Shown here: in pieces, positions 1 to 7,461 of the stretch | Layout of the letters: each line of letters opens with the position of its first letter | Position numbering within the stretch: the first letter of the stretch is position 1 | Assembly (NCBI GenBank): GCA_020435025.1 | Contig: JAGRAG010000167.1 | Span: 1-10,703, forward strand | DNA length: 10,703 nt | From: Bdellovibrionales bacterium | GTDB lineage: Bacteria > Bdellovibrionota > Bdellovibrionia > Bdellovibrionales > UBA1609 | Direction: 5' to 3' | Translations under genes and position numbers: made by a program | The notes under the pieces: model-generated | Database searches by the model: none | Seen by the model: the letters and a program-made list of their open reading frames with translations, nothing else | What the model was told of the DNA's origin: nothing

Positions 1-57
1 TTTAACCGGGAACCTTTTCTTGAAATACTACAGAAGCTCATCCAAAATGTTAATTAG
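1..57 (+). CDS. 3' end of an upstream gene (partial)
   Basis: Frame 1 is open from the first base and ends at a TAG at 55-57. The 18 residues encoded look like an amphipathic C-terminal helix (Phe, Leu and Ile spaced among Glu, Lys and Gln). The next gene begins 59 bases later on the same strand, so this could be the preceding member of the same transcript. The stretch is too short to identify a family, and an open run of this length can occur by chance. The call rests on the protein-like composition and position only. Confidence 0.35.
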   Translation, partial: FNREPFLEILQKLIQNVN

Positions 58-116
58 AGTGCTTTTGATGGAATGTCGTAATGGGAATAAGCGCTCAATA
101 AAATTAAGGAAACGGA

Positions 117-1154
117 ATGCTATATAGAACTTACTATTTTTTTCTCGCCACTTTAGTTCTTTTTCTTATTCAATGCTCCCCTTCTTCACGAGACTATTTT
201 CAAAATACTGGGCGCAGGTGGCCCAAACCACTTCCAAGCAAACCAACGATTGAATCCCAACCCAAATCTTATGATCTCTCTCTTTTTTGGGGACAGTGGC
301 TGGAGATTCAAAGAAGAATCAATGTCATTGAAGCTCTTCGATCGACCTCTTACTTAAATGATTCCACCTGCTACCAAATACTCACACCAGTTCATGGTGT
401 AAAGACCACCGTCTCCGTCAGCTGGAACTGTCAGATGAAGCTTTCGCCGTTTCAAAAAGAAGTCGCTATTCGAGGCAGTGAAGACTATGTTATCTCTTAT
501 TCACAAAATAAAGGCTGGGCTGATTTCATCGCTCACGGTGACTATGCAAAGATCGAAGTGAAATTGAAACCACTTCCTAGTTCTCAGGGAAATTATGGAA
601 TGCAAGCCCTTTGGCAGGAAGCCCATTTTCCGAATGGGATTTATTTGCAATCCAGCGACCTCACACTGACCCAGGAGAGTGTCCCTCCTCAAATTGCCAT
701 TCATCTGAAATTAAACTTTATGCAAGAACCTCAGCACTTCAAAACAGCAGGCAAAAAAGAATCCCTTTCAGTCACAAACTACTGGGCCCTTTCCACCGTT
801 GCAAATGTAGCGTCAGATGGATTGCAAGTATCCCAATGGCAAACTGAAATCACTCACGAATTGGTCCGTCGGCAAAGCGGAGTTAAAAATGAGATCGACC
901 TTTGGCAGATTTCTGCTGAATCAGGCACAGCCACTGCTTTGGATGACTGTGGTGTTCCAGAATTTCAAGATCAAGCCTTCTCACACATTGACGATAAAGG
1001 AGAAAAACAGACAGGAAAAATCTCCTTTCAAAATTTGGAGTGGTCCTTTCAGTTAGGCAAGAACACGAAGTCCTTAAAACATCCTATTAAGTACTGCAAT
1101 CACTCTCTCGGTTTTATTGAAAACTTTGTGACTCTTCTCAACCAAGCAAATTAA
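117..1154 (+). CDS. Putative lipoprotein, unknown function
   Basis: This is a 345-residue protein I do not recognise. Residues 1-19 form a hydrophobic signal peptide that ends in a lipobox-like L-I-Q-C, making Cys20 the likely lipidated residue; Gln at the -1 position is unusual for signal peptidase II. The ATG has a good Shine-Dalgarno, AAGGA at 106-110, six bases upstream. The mature part is soluble, mixed alpha/beta in character and rich in Trp and aromatic residues. It has four further cysteines (85, 105, 278, 327) that could form two disulfides, as expected for a periplasm-facing lipoprotein. No catalytic motif is visible. The stop is only 4 nt before the amidotransferase gene, so the two are almost certainly co-transcribed. 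That pairing does not by itself reveal a function. Confidence 0.85.
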   Translation: MLYRTYYFFLATLVLFLIQCSPSSRDYFQNTGRRWPKPLPSKPTIESQPKSYDLSLFWGQWLEIQRRINVIEALRSTSYLNDSTCYQILTPVHGVKTTVSVSWNCQMKLSPFQKEVAIRGSEDYVISYSQNKGWADFIAHGDYAKIEVKLKPLPSSQGNYGMQALWQEAHFPNGIYLQSSDLTLTQESVPPQIAIHLKLNFMQEPQHFKTAGKKESLSVTNYWALSTVANVASDGLQVSQWQTEITHELVRRQSGVKNEIDLWQISAESGTATALDDCGVPEFQDQAFSHIDDKGEKQTGKISFQNLEWSFQLGKNTKSLKHPIKYCNHSLGFIENFVTLLNQAN

Positions 1155-1158
1155 GAAT

Positions 1159-2025
1159 ATGTGCCGACTATTTGCATTTCGATCGATCATTCCCAGTCAA
1201 GTTCATCAAAGTCTATTGCACGCAGAAAATGGGCTTTGTGAACTCAGTTTGGATCATCCCGATGGCTGGGGAGTCTCCTACTACATTGAAGGAGCTCCAC
1301 ATGTTGTTAAATCAGAAAATGCTGCCTTCGATGATCATATTTTCCGAAGGGTCTCGGGGGTTGTCGCCTCACAAACGGTATTGGCACATATTCGTAAAGC
1401 CACTTTAGGCAATCAAAGTATTTTAAACACTCACCCATTTCAATATGGACGATGGGTCTTTGCTCACAATGGCAACATCAAGAATTGGAAAAAACACAAA
1501 GATGATTTACGTAGACTTGTGAGCCTCCCACTTTCTCGTTACATTCTCGGAGACACAGATAGTGAAACTCTGTTTTTTATCTTTCTAACGGAACTTTTCA
1601 ACGAACACCAAAGTTTGACCAAGGGACTGACCGCCGAACAACTGATCGAAGGCTGCCAAAAAGCATTAGATAAGATTCGTGCTATTGTCGGACCTTACCT
1701 CACACAAGATGATGGGCCTCCATCAGAGACCTATCTCACATTTATTCTAACAAATGGATCTTCCATAGTTGGTTTTCAAGGGGGCAAAAACTTATATTAC
1801 AGTACCTATAAGACACTCTGTCATGAATCTAAAACCTGTTCGTACTTTGAAGCCTCCTGTCACGCTCCCTCTGAAGATGGAACCGTCAATCACTTGATTC
1901 TTTCTAGCGCACCTATTGATGGCGAAAATATTTGGCACCCCTTAGCTCCAGGAGATTTTGTAGCGTCCGACGACCTACGTCACCCTCATAAGATTTCTAT
2001 GATTTATAAGAAAAAAGCGCTTTAG
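1159..2025 (+). CDS. Class II glutamine amidotransferase, YafJ-like
   Basis: This 288-residue protein belongs to the N-terminal-nucleophile (class II) glutamine amidotransferases, which hydrolyse glutamine and release ammonia. It begins Met-Cys, so Cys2 is exposed as the nucleophile once Met is removed, and this fixes the start. Family motifs appear in order: HPDGWG (33-38), HIRKAT (77-82), NTHPF (90-94), AHNGNI (102-107, oxyanion-hole Asn-Gly) and GDTDSE (131-136). There is no fused synthetase or isomerase domain, and the length is close to stand-alone YafJ-type proteins (about 255 residues in E. coli), whose physiological substrate is poorly known. An EgtC-like role in ergothioneine synthesis is an alternative, but no other egt genes are present. 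No strong Shine-Dalgarno precedes the ATG. With a 4-nt gap from the upstream stop, translational coupling is likely. The protein lacks a signal peptide, so it is cytoplasmic. Confidence 0.93.
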   Translation: MCRLFAFRSIIPSQVHQSLLHAENGLCELSLDHPDGWGVSYYIEGAPHVVKSENAAFDDHIFRRVSGVVASQTVLAHIRKATLGNQSILNTHPFQYGRWVFAHNGNIKNWKKHKDDLRRLVSLPLSRYILGDTDSETLFFIFLTELFNEHQSLTKGLTAEQLIEGCQKALDKIRAIVGPYLTQDDGPPSETYLTFILTNGSSIVGFQGGKNLYYSTYKTLCHESKTCSYFEASCHAPSEDGTVNHLILSSAPIDGENIWHPLAPGDFVASDDLRHPHKISMIYKKKAL

Positions 2026-2032
2026 TGAGAAC

Positions 2033-5000
2033 TTATGGTTCAACAAACTTAAGTCCTCCGCGCATAAGTGTCGGTACAGCCCGAAAGTAAGCTTGTAAAA
2101 GAGAACGTCGATCCTCTGAAGAAACCGGACCATACACATATACTTGCGTCCGTTCCCAAGGGCGACTGTAATCGGCACGCACCTCAAAATAAGGTTTTTT
2201 TCCACGACCCGGACGAACGTGGCGGTAAAATTCCTCCACCATCTTTTTACTGACCGCCTCTCGATATTCTCCAGCAGCTTGTGCCAATTGTGCAGGACTC
2301 TTGCCTATCCGACCTCCGCTAAGAGCCCCTAACCACTCGCTCGCTCGCGCCGGACGCACCTGTCCCACCGTTGTGCGAGTCAGTCCACCAATATCGGATT
2401 GAGCCAGCCCCCGATGAATAGCCTCTAAGTCCTCGGAGTTGAGCACACCCCGCCCTGCTAAAAAGGCGTCATCTGCAGAGATCCGAACAAAGTCATCTAA
2501 ATAAGTCCCCTGAAGATACCTTTGTTGTTCAATTTTAGTCAATTTTGCGAAGACCTCTTCTCCTCCGAACAAACGAATCTTTCCCTCTCGGCTTAAGCTA
2601 TGAAAGCCTGTCTCTCGGACCGTCGTACGCCAGTGACTTAAAACCTCATCAGCCTTTTCCACTCCGAGTCGCGCGTGAACAATCGCCGTTTCCGCAGAGA
2701 TATCAGGTTTTCCGGCAAGAGCCGCAGCGATCTCTTCTTCATTGGTAGCTCCTGCTTTTTCCCGATCAAAGGTGATAAATGTTTTCCGTTTCGAATCTGC
2801 AGTCATTTGATCAAGACTCATATCCGTACGTTTGACACTAAAAAATCCTGGGGAAAATTCATCGAGTGAATGATGAAGAGCGACAATCTCTTGAACCTGA
2901 TCTCTTGAGAGATTCACTCCGAATTGCTGCTGAAATCCGATTCTGATCTTTCCAAAGTACTCGTCGTCCGCTTCTCTGGCTGCCTCTGGTGTGTTCCGCA
3001 TTCTTCGACTTAAAGAACTTTTTCGAAGAATTTGAATGGCATCCGCATTTAATACATAGACACCGTCACCCACTTTTCGAAGGGCTTTGGATCCTTGCCG
3101 AGTTCCCAACAAAGTTTTTTGAACCGATCGCCGTCTTAATTCGATATTTATGGCTTGCTGATTAAAAGAAGACGAAAACGCATCAAAGTCTCGCAGTTGC
3201 CCAGCCTGAGACTCTGGAAGAGAGCGGGAGTGACGAGCCATCTTCATGGCCCGATCTGGACCTCTCACTCCTTTTCCTAACCCCGCATTAAACTGCTTTC
3301 TCACACTTCCTGACGCTTGAGTGCCCCGACGTCGCATCAACTCGGCAGCTTCTGGGTACTGTTTAAAAAGCTCATCCACATCATTCAATGTGTCTGCATA
3401 AGCCTTGCTCAGCGCCGCTCTCACTTCTGGCGAATCATCGAGCGCTACTCGAATACTTTTGTAGTCCGAATACTTCATCATTTCATCATACTTGCTTCCT
3501 AGATTCTTTCGCAGATGCTCAGTAAATCGACTCTTTCCAAAGTTTCCTAATGCTGTTGCAAATCCCTTATCACGAAGAGTGGTGTCATTGAGAGACTTGA
3601 GAAAAGAGAGTTCAAACTCCATACTTACTTTTCCCTTCATTATCGCTTCATCTGACATCATATCCATATACCTTTGGTTGTCCTTACTACTTATTCCATC
3701 AAAAGTAGCGTACTGTTTCTTAAAAGGCTGTGACTTTGCACGAAACACTCCCGCCAGGGTGATCTCATCCAAAGTACTTCGTAATTTCTGTCCAACGGCG
3801 GACAATCGTTCCAAGGTCTTTGCTGGATGTCCCCGACTGGAGACAGCTAACTTGGAAGCAGATAGCCCATCGGACACGCCACTGACTGTTCCACCTACTG
3901 CTGCGATGACCAACATTTGCTTCTGCAAGTAGAGACCTTTCTCACAATCCTTAACATCTTGGAGTTGAACTCGCCCCTGATCACGATCCAATAAAGAACT
4001 CGTCTCCTGCCAAGTATAAAAGCTATTTTTTAACTGTTCACATTTTCGCTCTTGCTTTTCAATGTCGTTCCAAGCATCTAACACCCCAGCGCTTTCCGCT
4101 GTTAGCCCCACTCCTACGAGAGTGGTTTTAGATAGAGTCTTTGCGCCTGCAAGCCAGCGAGCCAGCTTTATCGACGTTCCAGGAAGCACAACAAGGCCAA
4201 CATTTTTCACAAAACCTTTAAGAACTCCTGCGGCCTTTTCCTTATAGATTCTTGAAGACAATCGACAAAGTACAGATTTGTCCCTTCTGCCTTCCGGCGT
4301 AGGACGACCAAAATCCGAGCCGGGGCCCAACTCAACGAGAAGCTTTTCTGAATAAAGAATCTTGTGTTGCTTCTCACGAGAAGTGACTTCTAAAATCTCT
4401 AAGTACTCACGGCCCTTATCACCGGAAATATCTGCTGCCTGCTTCGCAGCCTGAGCCAGTCTTTGTTCAAACCCTCGTACATTATTTGAATCTGATCTCT
4501 CAGCACCATTTGACCTCTTAAGTTCCAGACCTAACCACGTCTGCATAGGTTCCATGGCTAGAAGAGGACTTTGTTCATAGACGAGGGCCATCCCAGATTC
4601 TAAGATTTGAATCTGATCTTTGAGCTTTTTACATTGGCCGGTGTTGAGTTTTATGTTCCCCTTAAAATGTACTTCACATGATTTATGTAGCTGCTTTTTC
4701 AGATTCCGATGTTGATCTGTATATGCCAGCAATAATTGAAAATCATTAAAATACCTTTCACTCTTTTCAAAGTGCTCCTGTGAAGAAGCCTCTTCGGGAT
4801 GAAGCAAATCATAGGCAAAACTATGAAACTCCCGCTGATTGGCTTGAATCTGCGGAATGTGCTCTCGAATCTTATTCGTCACCCACTCCCATTCTGCTTC
4901 ATGATTCACAGCTTCTCGTAGAGCTTCGAAGTTTCGTTGAGAAGGACTCAAACACTGACAAGGACTATTTCCACAGTGTTTTTCAAACTCTCCATCCCAT

Positions 5001-5125
5001 TCCGCAAACTGCGTGAAGGCTTCATCCCAACCATCACGTGTCTGCCAATCCAGCTCTCCCCAACAAAGAGGGCTGAAAAAAAGGACTAGAATAGTCATAA
5101 GAGCTTGAATCCACATAGATTTCAT
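2033..5125 (-). CDS. Large exported protein, unknown function
   Basis: This protein of about 1030 residues is not one I recognise. The open frame extends one codon upstream to a TTG at 5128, but the ATG at 5125 is the likelier start; no strong Shine-Dalgarno is seen. Residues 1-23 form a Sec signal peptide (basic start, long hydrophobic core, cleavage near CWG|ELDW). Residues about 60-270 are mostly helical and charged. Two glycine/alanine-rich hydrophobic stretches follow (about 299-349 and 404-427), separated by a charged linker with two cysteines. The last 600 residues are basic, helical and soluble. All eight mature cysteines (51, 56, 58, 150, 165, 287, 362, 394) lie in the first 400 residues and none after, which suggests a disulfide-bonded N-terminal half. 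The gene is convergent with the amidotransferase (7-bp gap) and divergent from the lipoprotein at 5343. A secreted, periplasmic or membrane-inserting role is possible but unproven. Confidence 0.85.
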   Translation of the reverse strand: MKSMWIQALMTILVLFFSPLCWGELDWQTRDGWDEAFTQFAEWDGEFEKHCGNSPCQCLSPSQRNFEALREAVNHEAEWEWVTNKIREHIPQIQANQREFHSFAYDLLHPEEASSQEHFEKSERYFNDFQLLLAYTDQHRNLKKQLHKSCEVHFKGNIKLNTGQCKKLKDQIQILESGMALVYEQSPLLAMEPMQTWLGLELKRSNGAERSDSNNVRGFEQRLAQAAKQAADISGDKGREYLEILEVTSREKQHKILYSEKLLVELGPGSDFGRPTPEGRRDKSVLCRLSSRIYKEKAAGVLKGFVKNVGLVVLPGTSIKLARWLAGAKTLSKTTLVGVGLTAESAGVLDAWNDIEKQERKCEQLKNSFYTWQETSSLLDRDQGRVQLQDVKDCEKGLYLQKQMLVIAAVGGTVSGVSDGLSASKLAVSSRGHPAKTLERLSAVGQKLRSTLDEITLAGVFRAKSQPFKKQYATFDGISSKDNQRYMDMMSDEAIMKGKVSMEFELSFLKSLNDTTLRDKGFATALGNFGKSRFTEHLRKNLGSKYDEMMKYSDYKSIRVALDDSPEVRAALSKAYADTLNDVDELFKQYPEAAELMRRRGTQASGSVRKQFNAGLGKGVRGPDRAMKMARHSRSLPESQAGQLRDFDAFSSSFNQQAINIELRRRSVQKTLLGTRQGSKALRKVGDGVYVLNADAIQILRKSSLSRRMRNTPEAAREADDEYFGKIRIGFQQQFGVNLSRDQVQEIVALHHSLDEFSPGFFSVKRTDMSLDQMTADSKRKTFITFDREKAGATNEEEIAAALAGKPDISAETAIVHARLGVEKADEVLSHWRTTVRETGFHSLSREGKIRLFGGEEVFAKLTKIEQQRYLQGTYLDDFVRISADDAFLAGRGVLNSEDLEAIHRGLAQSDIGGLTRTTVGQVRPARASEWLGALSGGRIGKSPAQLAQAAGEYREAVSKKMVEEFYRHVRPGRGKKPYFEVRADYSRPWERTQVYVYGPVSSEDRRSLLQAYFRAVPTLMRGGLKFVEP

Positions 5126-5221
5126 CAAAATGCATATCGGAATTTTTAGCTTGAGAAATTAATGAACTTAAAACGACCCTAGTCGAAGGTGCAGGACCAT
5201 CCATGAGCTGCATACAATCTT

Positions 5222-5233
5222 TACAGATCTGTA
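5222..5233. promoter_or_regulatory. 12-bp palindrome, candidate operator
   Basis: TACAGATCTGTA is a perfect 12-bp palindrome in the divergent intergenic region between the large exported protein gene and the lipoprotein gene. It lies 14 bases before an AT-rich TATAAA (5247-5252), which could be a -10 element for the plus-strand gene, although no good -35 sits at the right distance from it. A TTTACA at 5220-5225 overlaps the palindrome but is 21 bases from TATAAA, which is too far for a standard sigma-70 promoter. The position fits a dimeric repressor or activator site, but no regulator is known. Confidence 0.3.
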
Positions 5234-5271
5234 GAAATTACGTTTTTATAAACAATTTTAAATAAATAGCA

Positions 5272-5284
5272 TCGAAAAATTCGA
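5272..5284. repeat. Short inverted repeat TCGAA-N3-TTCGA
   Basis: Five-base arms TCGAA and TTCGA flank three A residues. Further TCGAA copies lie at 5183-5187 and 5311-5315 in the same intergenic stretch; the last forms a 6-bp inverted pair with TTCGAC at 5280-5285. The cluster upstream of the lipoprotein start may be regulatory or may be chance in a short region. Confidence 0.25.
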
Positions 5285-5342
5285 CGGCAGATGAAAAAAC
5301 TGGCACTATGTCGAAGAACTTTTTGTGGAAGAATGTATATCG

Positions 5343-6491
5343 ATGAAGTTTATTTTTTATATTGTGACATTGTTATCATTTGTTGGTTGCTCCGTACGAG
5401 AGTCTCACCTTCAGTTCAAAGTCATCACCCAACCTAACAAAAGTAGTGTTATTCACTTAAGAAGCTATCACGTCGAAATCCAGAAGGATCTTGTTAAATC
5501 TATTGAGCTTAACACCAGTTTGCCAGTCACCATACGAGCCTCTGTTAATGGTGAAGCCGAAGTCGTTGGCACCATTGCCGTTTTGAATCCTGAATTTAAG
5601 GCAGAAGACCAAATGCCCTTAATTTTAGAGAGTATTTCCTTTACCAATGAAAAGGCTTCATTTAACGATGCCGACTCTCAGATACCTGTTTGTGACAACA
5701 ATAAAATGAAGCTTATTTTTCGAACGAGCTCTCCCCCCCAAAACGTAAAGTCCTCAAAGAGAGTGATTTTAGATGAAGTAGACATCCAGAAGACCCCCTT
5801 TTGTTTAGCTCGAATTGAGTTTAGACTTCCTTCTTACTATCCAATTTCGATTTCAGAAAATTATAAAACAATTTATGATGGTGATATTTCTCGCAGTGAG
5901 CTTTTCAGAATGCTGAAACAAACGAATAGCATTGAAGAGCAGCTGAGTTTGGCCACGGGATATTTAAACAACACCCCTTCTTTTGAACGACACTCTCATC
6001 TTCTTCAAGTACTTCTAGCTTTGCCAAATGAAGTGACTCGATTTCGATTCTTACTAAATACTGTTCCCTTGTCTGTCATCGTCCATTTTTCTCAAATTCA
6101 TCCCACCTTAGGTGTCTTTAGGTCAAACACTTCAAGTTTCTACAAAGACAGCCTTATACATTTGTTAAAACATGCCCCTGGAACAGTTAATTTTAGTGAC
6201 ATTCTTTTATTTATATTACCACTTGCCGCTCATCAACAGATCGATATCGTCAATGTGTTGCTTGCAAGACACAAAATTCAACCTAATCAAAGCCTTCGTG
6301 ATCTCAGTTCTCTTCTTGATAATTTTAAGTCAGAGCAAAAAAGAATATCTGCACTGAAACGTCTACTTCCTTTTCTTCATAGAAAGACTTTACGATCCCA
6401 GGAGATTTACGAACTGAAGCTTCTATTTTCTCCTGAAAATCGGTCTAATATCCATAATCTCATTCTCGATGCCAGTCTCAAACTCCGCTAG
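5343..6491 (+). CDS. Putative lipoprotein with helical C-terminal half
   Basis: This is a 382-residue protein I do not confidently recognise. I chose the ATG at 5343 over an in-frame GTG at 5325 because it gives a clean lipoprotein signal (residues 1-15, then F-V-G-C with Cys16 as lipid site) and follows a GGAAGAA (5327-5333) by nine bases. Phe at the -3 position is slightly atypical. Residues about 20-170 look beta-rich and hold two cysteines (117, 154) that may pair. From about 184 the protein turns fully helical, with loosely repeating units of a Leu-rich helix, a short polar turn, then an Arg/Lys-containing helix (about 218-241, 318-345, 354-380). That layout recalls DUF4476-type repeats, but the match is weak. 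The 3' end overlaps dprA by 14 bp in convergent orientation. The role is probably in the envelope and otherwise unknown. Confidence 0.82.
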   Translation: MKFIFYIVTLLSFVGCSVRESHLQFKVITQPNKSSVIHLRSYHVEIQKDLVKSIELNTSLPVTIRASVNGEAEVVGTIAVLNPEFKAEDQMPLILESISFTNEKASFNDADSQIPVCDNNKMKLIFRTSSPPQNVKSSKRVILDEVDIQKTPFCLARIEFRLPSYYPISISENYKTIYDGDISRSELFRMLKQTNSIEEQLSLATGYLNNTPSFERHSHLLQVLLALPNEVTRFRFLLNTVPLSVIVHFSQIHPTLGVFRSNTSSFYKDSLIHLLKHAPGTVNFSDILLFILPLAAHQQIDIVNVLLARHKIQPNQSLRDLSSLLDNFKSEQKRISALKRLLPFLHRKTLRSQEIYELKLLFSPENRSNIHNLILDASLKLR

Positions 6492-7332
6492 TTAAGGCGA
6501 CCAACAAATCATCTCGGTCCCTAATCAGGGTTGCACCATCAGCAAGAAGATCCAACCCTCCCAATCCGGAAAGCGACATTGCCGAACTCGGAACAACGAG
6601 AATCTTTACATCTAACTCTTGAGCTTTCTGCGCAGTAACCATTGTCCCACTTCGGCGACGAGCTTCGACCACAAGTAAATGAGAGCTGAACGCCGCAATG
6701 AGCTCATTGCGGATGTGAAACTGCCACTTAAACATCGGTTGATGAGGAGGAAAACTACTTAAAAAAGCCCCTCCTGAGTTTTTTATATCACCCATCCACC
6801 TTTTTAAACCATTCGGATAAATTTGAAACAATCCCGAAGGCATCCACGCAACCGTTGGACACTGTCGCCTCATAGCAATGAGATGAGCCATTAAGTCAAT
6901 TCCTCTCGCCCCGCCACTAATAACTGTCATTGGCATTTGAGCTAAGAGAGCAGATAGGTGAAGTTCCATCCACTTCAAAGATTGAGGATCGGGATGACGA
7001 CTACCAACTACGGAAAGACTTTTAGACAAATTATCACTCCAACACATTTCTCCAATATAGGATAGAAGAACCGGAGGATTTTCAAGTTTGAGTAAATTTT
7101 GAGGGTAGTCTTTATGCAAGCAATGAACCCACTGAATTCCATACTCCTGACATTCCTTAAAAAGAGTTTTTCTTTCATGAATCCACTGATCAACGGGAAA
7201 CCGCTCATCTAATGATAAAATAAGATTTTTTATACAGAGCTTGGAATCAGAGTGATGCTTTTGAAATTCAAGCACTTTCCAACTAGAAAACTCCCACGAG
7301 ATCGTCGCCAATAACCATTCTTCAAAGTCCAT
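6478..7332 (-). CDS. dprA: DNA-processing protein DprA (Smf)
   Basis: DprA binds incoming single-stranded DNA in the cytoplasm and loads RecA during natural transformation. This 284-residue copy shows the Rossmann-like core in order: DYPQNLL...NPPVLLSYIG (75-94), VGSR (109-112), SGGARGIDLMAH (139-150), a YPNG segment (172-175), FHIRNELIAAFS (205-216) and EARRRSGTMVTAQKA (223-237), then a Gly-rich loop and DGATLI near the end. It ends soon after the core, so the C-terminal winged-helix domain of longer DprAs is absent, as in the short S. pneumoniae form (about 280 residues). The first 70 residues are helical and divergent. Two usual motif residues differ: the LSE(Y/F)P motif reads LSSFP (Ser193), and RNR reads RNE (Glu210). 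No strong Shine-Dalgarno is visible. The start lies 129 nt downstream of the LysM gene on the same strand. No other competence gene is in the window. Confidence 0.93.
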   Translation of the reverse strand: MDFEEWLLATISWEFSSWKVLEFQKHHSDSKLCIKNLILSLDERFPVDQWIHERKTLFKECQEYGIQWVHCLHKDYPQNLLKLENPPVLLSYIGEMCWSDNLSKSLSVVGSRHPDPQSLKWMELHLSALLAQMPMTVISGGARGIDLMAHLIAMRRQCPTVAWMPSGLFQIYPNGLKRWMGDIKNSGGAFLSSFPPHQPMFKWQFHIRNELIAAFSSHLLVVEARRRSGTMVTAQKAQELDVKILVVPSSAMSLSGLGGLDLLADGATLIRDRDDLLVALTSGV

Positions 7333-7461
7333 ACAAAGATGTATGCAAAAAGACGTTACTACCTTTCTCGATTCAATCTAAAAATAGGCAAGATGCGTCC
7401 TATATTCCGAAAACAATTGTCCGATTTGACGCCCGTAAACTGCACCTAAGACAAGTGTGGT

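Noticed and set aside
2014..2023. AAAGCGCTTT palindrome at the end of the amidotransferase gene as a terminator
   Set aside because: The palindrome has no loop, lies within the coding end, and is not followed by a T-run; the 7-bp gap to the convergent gene leaves no room for a typical terminator.
3492..3932. 146-codon plus-strand open frame antisense to the large exported protein gene
   Set aside because: It lies wholly inside a convincing minus-strand gene, has no signal, domain or good start context, and its composition is that of a reverse-complement shadow.
5291..5437. Small frame beginning MKKLALC upstream of the second lipoprotein
   Set aside because: It overlaps the lipoprotein start in another frame, the remainder is not protein-like, and no Shine-Dalgarno is evident.
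7333..7461. Dedicated promoter for dprA in the LysM-dprA gap
   Set aside because: TTGTTT and TTGCCT could serve as -35 elements, but neither has a reasonable -10 at 16-18 bases, so no promoter is supported by eye.
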